Position numbers and translations under genes: made by a program. Below, piece by piece: positions 8,516 through 17,087 of a stretch of 64,000 bases of DNA (positions are counted from its first letter, which is position 1; every line of letters starts with the position of its first letter). Source of the DNA: Sphingomonas jatrophae (lineage in GTDB: Bacteria > Pseudomonadota > Alphaproteobacteria > Sphingomonadales > Sphingomonadaceae). The DNA is taken from NCBI RefSeq assembly GCF_900113315.1, contig NZ_FOZG01000002.1, positions 124,001 to 188,000 on the forward strand. Direction: 5' to 3'. Below the pieces are notes generated by a model. It ran no database searches, was not told the DNA's origin, and saw only the letters and a list, made by a program, of their open reading frames with translations.

Positions 8516-9817
8516 GTGAACGGCAGATCGGCTGAGGGCGCGATAGGCCTCGATTTCGGCACCACCAACACGGTGGTCGCGCTCGCCGACGGGGCGGGCG
8601 GCTCGGAGCTCGTCGAGTTTGCCGGTGCGGAAGCGACGGGTGCGGTGTTCCGCTCGGCGCTGAGCTTCTGGGAGGAGGAGCGTGCCTGGAACGGAATCGC
8701 CTGCGAAGGCGGTCCGTGGGCGATCGCCGAATATCTCCAGTCGCCGCTCGACAGCCGTTTCGTCCAGTCGTTCAAGTCGGTTGCCGCATCGCCGACGTTC
8801 GAGCGGGCGCTGATCTTCGGCAAGCCGTTCCGCTTCGAGGATTTCGGCCGGCTGTTCCTGCAGCGGGTCGTCGCGCATGCGGGCGGACGGCTGGACGCGC
8901 GGCCCGGCCGGGTGATCGTCGGGCGGCCCGTCGAATATGCCGGCGCAAGGCCCGATCCGGCGCTCGCGCGCGAGCGCTACGACCTGATGTTGAAGGAGTT
9001 CGGGGCCGAGCTGCATTACGTCTACGAACCGCTGGGGGCGGCGTTCAGCTATGCCTCGCGGCTGACGGAGCCGGCGACGGTGCTGGTGGCGGATTTCGGC
9101 GGCGGCACGACCGACTTCTCCATCGTACGCGTCGCCGAGCCCGGGGCCGAGCGCCGCTGCGTGCCCCTCGCCTCCTCGGGCGTCGGCATCGCCGGGGATC
9201 GGTTCGACCGGCACATCGTCGATCGCCTCGTGCTGCCGATGCTGGGCAAAGGCGGGCAATATCGGTCGATGGGCAAGACGCTCGACATTCCGGGCGGCTG
9301 GTTCGCGGAGTTTTCCGACTGGTCGCGCCTCGCGCAGATGCGCAATCCGCGGACGCTGAACGAACTCGGAAAATTGCAGCGGAGCGCGCTCGATCCCGAG
9401 CCGATCGGGCGCATGATCGCGCTGATCGAGCATGAGCAGGGCTTTCCGCTCTATCATGCGGTCGGGCGGCTGAAGCGTGCCTTGTCGGCCGAGGATCAGG
9501 CGGAATTCCACTTCGAGGGTGGCGACATCGAGATCACCGCCGAGGTCCGCCGCAGCGACTTCGAGGGCTGGATCGCGGACGACCTGCGCCGGATCGAGGC
9601 GGCGCTGGAGAGCGCGCTCGCGGTCGCGCGGATGGAGCCGCAAGCGATCGACCGCGTGTTCCTGACGGGCGGCTCGTCGCTCATCCCCGCAATCCGTGCC
9701 TTGTTCGACCGCCGCTTCGGCGACGAGCGGATCGCGACGGGCGGCGAGCTGACCTCGATCGCGCACGGCCTCGCGCTGATCGGCGGGGAGCCCGATCCCG
9801 CGATCTGGGCGGCGTGA
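8516..9817 (+). CDS. Hsp70 family protein (YegD-like, ATPase domain without classical substrate domain)
   Basis: 433 residues. Actin-like ATPase motifs are intact: phosphate 1 GLDFGTTNTVVALAD (residues about 10-25), the YEPLGAAF connecting segment, phosphate 2 ADFGGGTTDFS and the adenosine motif FLTGGSSLIPAI near residue 385. The protein ends soon after this motif, so it lacks the beta-sandwich and lid of DnaK; this matches the YegD branch in length and layout. It probably acts as an ATP-dependent chaperone-like factor in the cytoplasm. No DnaJ or GrpE gene is adjacent. The start is GTG 8516 with GGGAGC upstream; the nearby ATG runs into a stop at once. Confidence 0.87.
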   Translation: MNGRSAEGAIGLDFGTTNTVVALADGAGGSELVEFAGAEATGAVFRSALSFWEEERAWNGIACEGGPWAIAEYLQSPLDSRFVQSFKSVAASPTFERALIFGKPFRFEDFGRLFLQRVVAHAGGRLDARPGRVIVGRPVEYAGARPDPALARERYDLMLKEFGAELHYVYEPLGAAFSYASRLTEPATVLVADFGGGTTDFSIVRVAEPGAERRCVPLASSGVGIAGDRFDRHIVDRLVLPMLGKGGQYRSMGKTLDIPGGWFAEFSDWSRLAQMRNPRTLNELGKLQRSALDPEPIGRMIALIEHEQGFPLYHAVGRLKRALSAEDQAEFHFEGGDIEITAEVRRSDFEGWIADDLRRIEAALESALAVARMEPQAIDRVFLTGGSSLIPAIRALFDRRFGDERIATGGELTSIAHGLALIGGEPDPAIWAA

Positions 9818-9898
9818 CAAGGGGGCGTCGCCATCGCTTGACGCTGGTGCGCGCACCGGCTTGAAACGCCCTTCGATCCCTCATCGAAAGTGAGCCCG

Positions 9899-10459
9899 AT
9901 GCTGCTGCCCGACATCCTCGTGCCGACATACGTCCAGATGCTGGAGGCGCTGTCGAAGTGGCTCGCCAAGGCGGAGGGGCAGCGGCCCGGCGGCGAGGCG
10001 GATGCATTGCTGTCGGCGCGGCTGGCACCGGACATGTTCCCGCTGGCGACACAGGTCCGCTTCGCCTGCCGGCAGGCGCAGGAGGGCGTGTTCCGGCTGA
10101 TGCAGCAGGATTTCCCGCCGGCGCTGGACACGCTGCTTGCCGAGGGACGGGATGGCGGCGAGCGGCCGGGCACGCTGGCAGAGGCACAAGCCAGGATCGC
10201 GGAAACGCTGGCGGTGGTGCAGGATGCCGCTGCGGCGGGGATCGCGATCGATCCGGCGACGCCGATCGCGCACGCACTGCCCAACGGCATGATCCTCGAC
10301 CTCACCGCGGAGCGATACGCCCGCGATTGGGCGCTGCCGCAGTTCTACTTTCACATCATGGCCGCCTACGCGATCCTGCGGGCGCAGGGGATCGAGCTGG
10401 GCAAGGCCGACTATGCCGCGCACATGTTCGCCTATCTGCGCCCATCTCCCGCGGCCTGA
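9899..10459 (+). CDS. DUF1993 family protein
   Basis: 186 residues. It matches the DUF1993 pattern throughout: an N-terminal helix VPTYVQMLEALSKWL, the block LAPDMFPLATQVRFAC near residue 40, and a C-terminal FYFHIMAAYAILRAQGIELGK. Members are small cytoplasmic four-helix proteins distantly like the DinB fold; their function is not known. A GAAAG site supports the ATG at 9899; an in-frame GTG at 9890 adds three residues. It is 81 bases after the Hsp70 gene and may share its transcript. Confidence 0.82.
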   Translation: MLLPDILVPTYVQMLEALSKWLAKAEGQRPGGEADALLSARLAPDMFPLATQVRFACRQAQEGVFRLMQQDFPPALDTLLAEGRDGGERPGTLAEAQARIAETLAVVQDAAAAGIAIDPATPIAHALPNGMILDLTAERYARDWALPQFYFHIMAAYAILRAQGIELGKADYAAHMFAYLRPSPAA

Positions 10460-10613
10460 GCGGATCGGATCGAGCGCGGGATTGCTCCGCGTCAGCATTT
10501 GGCGATCGCACGATCTGCCCCTATGATCCGCCACACCAACGAAGGACTTTTCGCCGTGGACATCCGGACGACCAGCGCAACCCGCTTTGCCCTCCCCGAC
10601 TGCCACGGTGCCC

Positions 10614-12197
10614 ATGTCCAGCTTCCTTACCTTTTCCGGTGTCTCCGCCGCCACGCCTGATGGGCGAACGCTCTTCCACGATCTGACCCTGTCGGTCGGG
10701 GTCGAGCGCATCGGCCTTGTCGGGCGCAACGGATCGGGCAAATCGACGCTGCTGCATATCGCCGCCGGGATCGCTGCGCCGGCAGGTGGCAGTGTGCGCC
10801 ACACCGGCTCGGTCGGCATGCTCGTCCAGCACTGGCACGACGCCGACAGCGTCGCTGAGGCGCTCGGCGTGGCGGAGCGGCTGGCGATCCTTGAGCGGAT
10901 CGAAGCCGGCGATGGCACGACCGACGACTTCGACGACGCCGACTGGGCGCTGCCCGGCACGCTTGCCGCCGCCCTCGCCGAGGTCGGCTTGGACGGCATG
11001 GATGTCGACCGCCGCATCGCCTCACTATCGGGTGGCGAGCGGACGCGCATCGGCATCGCCCGACTCGCGATCGAGCAGCCTGACCTGCTGCTACTGGACG
11101 AGCCGACCAACAATCTCGACCGCGCAGGCCGCGCGGCGATCGAGGCGCTGGTGGCGGGATGGCGAGGCGGCCTGCTGGTCGCCAGCCACGATCGCGCGCT
11201 GCTCGAGCAGATGGACCGGATCGTCGAGCTGAGCCCGGTGGAGATCCGCATCGTCGGCGGCGGCTGGTCCGCCTTTGCCGATGTTCGCGACGCAGAGCGG
11301 GCCCGTGCCGAGGCCGAGCGGGACCGGGCCGATGCCGCGTTGCGCAGCACCCGCATCGCAGCGCAGGCCGCGCGCGAGGCGAAGGACCGTCGCGACAAGG
11401 CGGGCCGCATGTTCGCGGCCAAAGGGTCCGAGCCGAAGATCCTGCTCGGCGCGCGGGCTGAGCGTGCGGAGAATAGCGGCGGACACGCAAGACGCCTCGC
11501 CGAGCGCCAGATTGGCGACGCCGCCAGCGCGCGCGACCAAGCGCATGCCCGCATCGAAGTGCTCACCCCCTTGACGATCGACCTGCCGCGGGTCGGCCTG
11601 CCGTCGGATGCCGAGGTGCTGGCGCTCAACGAGGTGACGGCGCGTCGCGGCGATCGCCGGCTGGGCCCATGGACCTTCGCGATCCGCGGCCCCGAGCGCG
11701 TCGCGATCACCGGCCCGAACGGCGCGGGCAAATCGACGCTGCTCCACCTCGCCAACGACGATCTCCTGCCGGCCGCCGGCACCATCCGGCGGCGCAGCGG
11801 GCAGATCGCCATGCTGGACCAGCATGTCGGCCTGCTCGACCCTGATGACACGATCCTCGGCAATCTGCGCCGCCGCCACCCGATGCTCGGCGTTCAGGAC
11901 GCCTACGCCGCCTGCGCGCGCTTCGCGTTTCGCAACCGGGATGCCGAGCGGATGGTCGGCAGCCTGTCCGGCGGCGAACGCCTTCGCGCCGGGCTCGCCG
12001 CCGCCTTGTCCGGACCGCAACCGCCCTGGTTGCTGATCCTCGACGAGCCGACCAACCATCTCGATGTGGAATCGATCGAGGTGCTGGAGCGCGCGCTGCG
12101 GACGTTCGACGGCGCCCTGCTCGTCGTCAGCCACGACACCCGCTTCCTTGAGGCAATCGGCATCGAACGGACGTTTGCGATGGGCGAAAACGGCTAG
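10614..12197 (+). CDS. ABC-F family ATP-binding protein
   Basis: About 527 residues with two ABC domains in one chain and no membrane helices, the hallmark of ABC-F. Domain 1: Walker A GRNGSGKST, signature LSGGERTR, Walker B LLLLDEPTNNLD. A charged, Arg/Ala-rich linker follows (about residues 215-310). Domain 2: Walker A GPNGAGKST, signature LSGGERLR, Walker B LLILDEPTNHLD. ABC-F proteins bind the ribosomal E site and act in translation or ribosome-targeting antibiotic resistance. It lacks features that would name it as EttA or Uup with certainty. The start at 10614 (MSSFLTF) is preferred over GTG or ATG codons further up because the domain begins there. Confidence 0.87.
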   Translation: MSSFLTFSGVSAATPDGRTLFHDLTLSVGVERIGLVGRNGSGKSTLLHIAAGIAAPAGGSVRHTGSVGMLVQHWHDADSVAEALGVAERLAILERIEAGDGTTDDFDDADWALPGTLAAALAEVGLDGMDVDRRIASLSGGERTRIGIARLAIEQPDLLLLDEPTNNLDRAGRAAIEALVAGWRGGLLVASHDRALLEQMDRIVELSPVEIRIVGGGWSAFADVRDAERARAEAERDRADAALRSTRIAAQAAREAKDRRDKAGRMFAAKGSEPKILLGARAERAENSGGHARRLAERQIGDAASARDQAHARIEVLTPLTIDLPRVGLPSDAEVLALNEVTARRGDRRLGPWTFAIRGPERVAITGPNGAGKSTLLHLANDDLLPAAGTIRRRSGQIAMLDQHVGLLDPDDTILGNLRRRHPMLGVQDAYAACARFAFRNRDAERMVGSLSGGERLRAGLAAALSGPQPPWLLILDEPTNHLDVESIEVLERALRTFDGALLVVSHDTRFLEAIGIERTFAMGENG

Positions 12198-12201
12198 CCG
12201 G

Positions 12202-12894
12202 TCACTCGGCCGGACCGATCGTCAGCGTGACGGGAGACAGGCCGTCGATCGTGCCTTCGAGCCGGTCGCCGGCGGTGATGGCGCCTACGCCCGCGGGCGT
12301 CGCCGTGTAGATCAGATCGCCCGGTGCCAGATGGTAGAGGCGCGAGAGATCGGCGATCAGCTCCGGGATCGTCCAGATCATGTCGGACACCATGGCGTCC
12401 TGCTTCAGCGCATCGTTCTGAGACATGCGGATCGGCTGGTCCCGCGGAGTGAAGGCGGCCGCCGGCGTGAGTTCGCCGATCACGGCGCCGTGCTCGAAGT
12501 CCTTGCCCGTGTCCCACGGATAGCCCTTCGCCTTGGCCGCATTCTGGAGATCGCGCCGCGTCATGTCCAAGCCGCAGGCGTAGCCGAAGACCACGTCGAA
12601 AGCCGTTGCGGCGTCGATGCGGAAAGCGGGTGCGCCGATCGCCACCACCAGTTCCATCTCGTAATGGCAGTTCGACGTGCCCGGCGGATAGGGGATCGTC
12701 CCACCCGAGCGACAGAGCGCGGCCGGGGCCTTGGTGAACCAGATCGGCGCCTCCCGGTCGACCGCATTGCCCAGTTCGAGCGCGTGCGCGGCATAGTTGC
12801 GGCCGACGCAGAAGATGCGGCGCACCGGATAGAGCGCTTCGGAGCCCGCGACGGGAACGACGGGCTGAACGGGCAGGTCGAAAAGCAGGGTCAT
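12202..12894 (-). CDS. Fumarylacetoacetate hydrolase family protein
   Basis: 230 residues, the length of single-domain FAH hydrolases such as fumarylpyruvate hydrolase. The start of the domain is RRIFCVGRNYAAHA; the metal ligands are in HYEMELVVAIG (two Glu) and in YACGLDMTRRDLQ (Asp). The conserved IYTATPAGVG is near residue 200. Members hydrolyse C-C bonds of acylpyruvates in aromatic catabolism, for example gentisate routes. The GGAAG upstream of the ATG at 12894 supports the start. It is followed 4 bases later by the end of the convergent ABC-F gene. With the neighbouring oxidoreductases it suggests ring-cleavage or related catabolism; the exact substrate is open. Confidence 0.86.
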   Translation of the reverse strand: MTLLFDLPVQPVVPVAGSEALYPVRRIFCVGRNYAAHALELGNAVDREAPIWFTKAPAALCRSGGTIPYPPGTSNCHYEMELVVAIGAPAFRIDAATAFDVVFGYACGLDMTRRDLQNAAKAKGYPWDTGKDFEHGAVIGELTPAAAFTPRDQPIRMSQNDALKQDAMVSDMIWTIPELIADLSRLYHLAPGDLIYTATPAGVGAITAGDRLEGTIDGLSPVTLTIGPAE

Positions 12895-12964
12895 CGGCGC
12901 ACTTCCATTAGAAGGTTCGGCCTGCTCCTAGTCGCACCCGACGCTCCGCGCACCCGCCCGGCCG

Positions 12965-13372
12965 CTATCCGCCATGCGCTTCCATGAAATAGGGGTCGAG
13001 CGTCATGCCCGGTGGCGGCGTGAACCATGTGCGGATGTAGGCGACCTTGCCCTCGTCATCGATCGTGTACAACTCGATCCCGTCGATCACGATCGTTTCG
13101 CCCGACACCACGCCTGTGCTGCGGACGTGGCACGCCGCCTGATCCGAGCAGATCTGCATCAGCACCGGTTCGATATGCCAGATCTGGCCATCCTTGAACG
13201 AATTGTCCCAACTCAGCCGGACGGCCTCCGCCCCGGTCTTGGTCGGCCCGCCGACCGGATCCTCGAAGACGATGCCGGCGGCGAAGTTCGCCTCCCAGCG
13301 GGCGCGATCCCTGGCGTTCCAGGCATCGAAATGCGTCTGCATGGCATGCTCGATCTGCTGCTTGCTCGGCAT
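12965..13372 (-). CDS. NTF2-like / SnoaL-type small enzyme or binding protein
   Basis: 135 residues. It has the cone-shaped NTF2-like pattern: helix THFDAWNARDRARWEANF, strand VFEDPVGGP, then alternating strands (ACHVRSTGVV, VIDGIELYTIDDEGKVAYIRTWF). Family members include ketosteroid isomerases and SnoaL cyclases. The catalytic Asp pair of steroid isomerase cannot be assigned safely. The ATG at 13372 sits after GGAG and is chosen over a GTG six codons upstream. It is divergent from the LLM oxidoreductase gene, and 70 bases upstream of the FAH gene, so it may be cotranscribed with it. Confidence 0.72.
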   Translation of the reverse strand: MPSKQQIEHAMQTHFDAWNARDRARWEANFAAGIVFEDPVGGPTKTGAEAVRLSWDNSFKDGQIWHIEPVLMQICSDQAACHVRSTGVVSGETIVIDGIELYTIDDEGKVAYIRTWFTPPPGMTLDPYFMEAHGG

Positions 13373-13508
13373 CGGCTCCGCTCTCCTCACCGGTTTTCGT
13401 TGCCAACGACGCTAAGCGAGACCTGTCAGCCGCGCCAGCGCCGGACCTTGCGGCACTCGTCATCTGCGGCCAGAAATGTGCAGACTTGAAGCTTGGGGTG
13501 GAGACGAC

Positions 13509-14378
13509 ATGAAGTTCGCGCTTTCGACGGCGTTCACACCCGTCACCGCCTTGCCGCAGATCGCTGTCGCCGCCGACAAGGCCGGCTGGGCGATGATCAC
13601 CATGTCCGATCATGTCGTGAACCCGAAAGAGCTGAAGACGCCCTATCCCTACACGCCCGACGGATCACGTCGCTGGCCGGAGAAGACGGACTGGCCCGAC
13701 CAGCTGGTGACGATGGGCGCATTCTCGACCATCACGGAAAAGATCCAGTTCACAACCAACGCCTTCGTGCTGCCGATGCGCAGCCCCTACATGGTCGCCA
13801 AGGCGCTCGCGACCATCTCGGTCCTGTCGGGTGGTCGGGTGGTGCTGACGACGGGCGTCGGCTGGTCACGCGACGAGTTCGAGATTGTCGGTCAGGATTT
13901 CTCCACCCGCGGCAAGCGCACCGATGAGATGGTCGAGATCATGAAGCTGCTGTGGAGCGGCGACTATGTCGAATATCATGGCCGATATTATGATTTTCCG
14001 CCGCTGGAGATGAATCCCCGGCCTGTCGCGCCCATTCCGTTCTGGTTCGGCGGGATTTCGGACGCGGCCCTGAAACGGGTCGGGCGGATCGGCGATGGCT
14101 GGCTGTCCGATCTCCAGCCTGCCGCCGAGATCGTCGCTTCCATCGACAAGATTCGCGCCTTTCGCCGCGAATATGGCCGCGAGAACGAGCCGTTGGCCGT
14201 GCTCGCCTCGCCGATGGACGTGTTCGATGTCGATGGCTACCGGCGGCTGGAGGATCAGGGCGTCACCCACATCCTGATGCAGCCGTGGATGGTCTATCAC
14301 CCCGGCACGCAGGATCCGCAGGTGATGGTGGACGATACGTACCGCTATGCCGACGAGGTGATCGCCAAGCTCAGCTGA
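13509..14378 (+). CDS. LLM-class flavin/F420-dependent oxidoreductase
   Basis: 289 residues with the luciferase-like TIM-barrel pattern of the TIGR03619 group: N-terminal MKFALSTAF, the SDHV segment near residue 36, FVLPMRSPYMVAKALATISVLSGGRV, GVGWSRDEFE and PIPFWFGGISDAALKRVGRIGDGW. Such proteins oxidise or hydroxylate small organic substrates using reduced F420 or FMN. The cofactor cannot be decided from sequence; no F420 synthesis gene is in the window. The start at 13509 follows GTGGAGAC. It opens a plus-strand run with an SDR and an acyl-CoA ligase, which points to catabolism of a carboxylic or steroid-like compound. Confidence 0.85.
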   Translation: MKFALSTAFTPVTALPQIAVAADKAGWAMITMSDHVVNPKELKTPYPYTPDGSRRWPEKTDWPDQLVTMGAFSTITEKIQFTTNAFVLPMRSPYMVAKALATISVLSGGRVVLTTGVGWSRDEFEIVGQDFSTRGKRTDEMVEIMKLLWSGDYVEYHGRYYDFPPLEMNPRPVAPIPFWFGGISDAALKRVGRIGDGWLSDLQPAAEIVASIDKIRAFRREYGRENEPLAVLASPMDVFDVDGYRRLEDQGVTHILMQPWMVYHPGTQDPQVMVDDTYRYADEVIAKLS

Positions 14379-14477
14379 CGCTTCCATTTCGTGCCCTGCC
14401 GGTGGGAATGGTAAGGCAGCAAAAAAGATCAGGTCAGCGGGCGCAGATGGCCCTGCACGGGGGAGGGAGCCGCATCC

Positions 14478-15443
14478 ATGAGCAAGCAATTCGGAGCGAC
14501 ATCGACGACCGACGAGGTGCTGGCCGGCATCGATCTGCGCGGACGGCGCGTGCTCGTGACCGGCACGTCGGCAGGCCTGGGCGTCGAGACCGCGCGGGCG
14601 CTTGTAGCACACGGCGCCGATGTGGTGGGCGCCGCTCGCGACCTGGAAAAGGCGGAGGCCGCCACGGCGAGCGTGCGGGCCGCGGCGGAGCGCGCAGGCG
14701 CCAGCTTCACGCTGATCGAGCTGGATCTCGCCTCGCTTGCCAGCGTGCGCAGGTGCGCCGACCGGCTGCTGGAGGACGGGCGGAAGATCGATCTGATCAT
14801 CGCCAATGCGGGCGTGATGGCGCCGCCTTTCGGCCGGACGGCGGATGGCTTCGAAACGCAGTTCGGCACCAACCATCTCGGTCATTTCGTGCTGATCAAC
14901 CGCATCGCCGTGCTGCTGCCCGACGGCGGCCGTGTGGTGAGCCTGTCGTCCGCCGGTCACCGCTTCGCCGACGTCGACCTCGACGATCCGAAGTTCGAGC
15001 GGACCGCTTATGATCCATGGATCGCCTATGGCCGGTCCAAGACAGCGAACATCCTCTTCGCGGTCGAATTCGATCGCCGCCATCGCGGGCGCGGCGTTCG
15101 GGCGACCGCAGTCCACCCGGGCGCGATCCAGACCGAGCTCGGGCGATACATGAGCGAGGAGACCGAGAAGGCCCTGATCGCCAACATCGATGCCGCCAAC
15201 GCCGCGGCTGGCCAGCTCCTGTTCGAGTACAAAACTGTACCCCAGGGCGCGGCAACGTCGATCTGGGCGGGCATCGTCGCTGACGCGGCCGAAGTTGGTG
15301 GCCGTTACTGCGAGGATTGCCACGTTGCCGCATTACAGAATGCGGAGGGCTTGCGCGACGGTGTCCGCCCCACGGCGCTCGATCCGGAGCGGGCAGCGGC
15401 ACTCTGGGCGAGGAGCGAAGAGCTGGTCGGTGAGCGCTTCTGA
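14478..15443 (+). CDS. Short-chain dehydrogenase/reductase (retinol-dehydrogenase-like)
   Basis: 321 residues. Rossmann motif TGTSAGLG near residue 29, NAGVM near 112, catalytic Ser in SLSSAGHR and catalytic YGRSK. The C-terminal extension (about residues 230-321) is typical of the longer WW-oxidoreductase/retinol dehydrogenase-like SDRs. It should be an NAD(P)-dependent alcohol or ketone oxidoreductase in the cytoplasm. The ATG at 14478 has a strong GGGAGGGA site. It lies 99 bases after the LLM gene and 53 before the ligase, so one operon is likely. Confidence 0.86.
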   Translation: MSKQFGATSTTDEVLAGIDLRGRRVLVTGTSAGLGVETARALVAHGADVVGAARDLEKAEAATASVRAAAERAGASFTLIELDLASLASVRRCADRLLEDGRKIDLIIANAGVMAPPFGRTADGFETQFGTNHLGHFVLINRIAVLLPDGGRVVSLSSAGHRFADVDLDDPKFERTAYDPWIAYGRSKTANILFAVEFDRRHRGRGVRATAVHPGAIQTELGRYMSEETEKALIANIDAANAAAGQLLFEYKTVPQGAATSIWAGIVADAAEVGGRYCEDCHVAALQNAEGLRDGVRPTALDPERAAALWARSEELVGERF

Positions 15444-15496
15444 CAGCTTAGGCGCCGAACCCGCCGAACCATGGCTCGCGGCCGAGGAGAAGGACG

Positions 15497-17065
15497 GTGA
15501 CAGCCATCCCTGACGACGTGACGCGGGCGCGGACGCGTACCGTTGCGGACATCCTACGGCTGCAGGCGCAGCGCGCTCCGGCGAAGATCGCGCTCTCCTA
15601 CGAAGGGCGGCACGACAGCTTCGCCGCGCTGGACGAGCTGGTGTCGCGTACCGCCAACGCATTGCGGGCAGACGGGATTGGCGAGGGTGACCGCGTGACC
15701 ATCCTGTCCCACAACAACCGCGCCTTTGTGATCCTGCGGTTCGCGATCATCCGCGCAGGGGCGATCTTCACGCCGCTCAACTTCATGCTGAACGCCGAGG
15801 AGATCGCCTACATCCTCGATCATTGCGGTGCGCGCATGGTGATCGTGGAGGATGCGCTGTGCGCCACCGCAGACGCCGCCATCGCGCATCTCGCTGTGCC
15901 GCCGATGCTCAAGGCCTATCTGCCGCATGCCGGCAGCCTTGCTCCCGATGGCTGGCGCAATGCGGAGGACTGGTTCGCACATCCGGACGCGTCGCCGCCG
16001 CCCGTCTTCCGCGGCGAGGACGAGCCCGTGCAGATGATGTACACCAGCGGCACCGAGGCTCGGCCCAAGGGTGTGCTGCTCAGCTCGCGCGGGCTGCTGT
16101 CGCAATATGTCAGCTGCATCGTCGATGGCGGCATGGCGGCGGACGATGTCGAGCTGCATTGCCTGCCGCTCTACCATTGCGCGCAGCTCGACTGCTTTCT
16201 CTCGGTCGACCTTTATCTCGGCGCGCGCAGCATCCTGCTGCGGGCTCCCGACCCGGCGGCGATGCTGGCGGCGATCGAGCGGGAAGGCATCACCAAGCTG
16301 TTCTGCCCGCCCACCGTGTGGATCGCCCTTCTGCGCCATCCGGATTTCGCGACGCGCGATCTCTCAACGCTGACCAAGGGCTATTACGGCGCTTCGATCA
16401 TGCCGACCGCCATCATCGAGGAGCTTCTTGGGCGATTGCCGAACCTTCGCTTGTGGAACTTCTACGGCCAGACGGAGATGGCACCGATCGCGACCATCCT
16501 GAAGCCCGAGGATCAGCTGAGCCGGCTCGGGTCCGCCGGCCGCCCTGCGCTCAATGTCGAGACCATCGTGGTCGATGAAGAGGATCGGCCGGTGCCCGCG
16601 GGCACGGTCGGCGAGATCGTGCATCGCAGCCCGCAGGCGATGCTCGGTTACTATGAGGATCCCGCAAGGACCGCGGAGGCATTCCGCGGCGGCTGGTTCC
16701 ACAGCGGCGATCTCGGCCGCTTCGATGCGGATGGCTACCTCTATGTCGTCGATCGCAAAAAGGACATGATCAAGTCGGGCGGCGAGAATGTCGCCAGCCG
16801 CGAGGTGGAGGAGGTGCTGTTCGGCCATCCCGCCATAGCCGAGGTCACGGTGTTCGGCGTGCCCGACGAACGCTGGATCGAGGCCGTCACCGCGATCGTC
16901 GTCCTACGTGACGGCGCTTCGGTGTGTGCGGACGAGCTGACGGACTTCTGCCGGACACGACTGGCCGGCTATAAGCGCCCGAAAGCATATCATTTCGTCG
17001 ACAGCCTGCCGAAGAATGCCAGCGGCAAGATCCTGAAGCGGGATCTGCGGCAGCGGATCGCCTGA
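15497..17065 (+). CDS. Acyl-CoA synthetase (AMP-dependent ligase)
   Basis: 522 residues of the ANL superfamily. P-loop MYTSGTEARPKGV near residue 180, A5 motif NFYGQTEMAP, A7 HSGDLGRFDADGYLYVVDRKKD, the hinge region, and catalytic Lys in NASGKILKRDL close to the C-terminus. It activates a carboxylate as acyl-AMP and then acyl-CoA. Class and reaction are clear; the acid is unknown (fatty, aromatic or terpenoid). The P-loop has Glu-Ala in place of the usual Thr-Gly/Ser after TSGT, a modest variation. Start GTG 15497 is used because no ATG precedes the conserved N-terminus. It probably feeds products of the LLM/SDR steps into CoA-bound degradation. Confidence 0.86.
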   Translation: MTAIPDDVTRARTRTVADILRLQAQRAPAKIALSYEGRHDSFAALDELVSRTANALRADGIGEGDRVTILSHNNRAFVILRFAIIRAGAIFTPLNFMLNAEEIAYILDHCGARMVIVEDALCATADAAIAHLAVPPMLKAYLPHAGSLAPDGWRNAEDWFAHPDASPPPVFRGEDEPVQMMYTSGTEARPKGVLLSSRGLLSQYVSCIVDGGMAADDVELHCLPLYHCAQLDCFLSVDLYLGARSILLRAPDPAAMLAAIEREGITKLFCPPTVWIALLRHPDFATRDLSTLTKGYYGASIMPTAIIEELLGRLPNLRLWNFYGQTEMAPIATILKPEDQLSRLGSAGRPALNVETIVVDEEDRPVPAGTVGEIVHRSPQAMLGYYEDPARTAEAFRGGWFHSGDLGRFDADGYLYVVDRKKDMIKSGGENVASREVEEVLFGHPAIAEVTVFGVPDERWIEAVTAIVVLRDGASVCADELTDFCRTRLAGYKRPKAYHFVDSLPKNASGKILKRDLRQRIA

Positions 17066-17087
17066 GCGGCGCCCCGGGCCCGTCGCG

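Noticed and set aside
8255-9856. 533-codon minus-strand open frame
   Set aside because: Antisense to the Hsp70 gene, whose motifs are intact.
9881-11863. 660-codon minus-strand open frame
   Set aside because: Ser/Arg-rich shadow of the DUF1993 and ABC-F genes.
13866-15323. 485-codon minus-strand open frame
   Set aside because: Antisense to the LLM and SDR genes; no recognisable domain.
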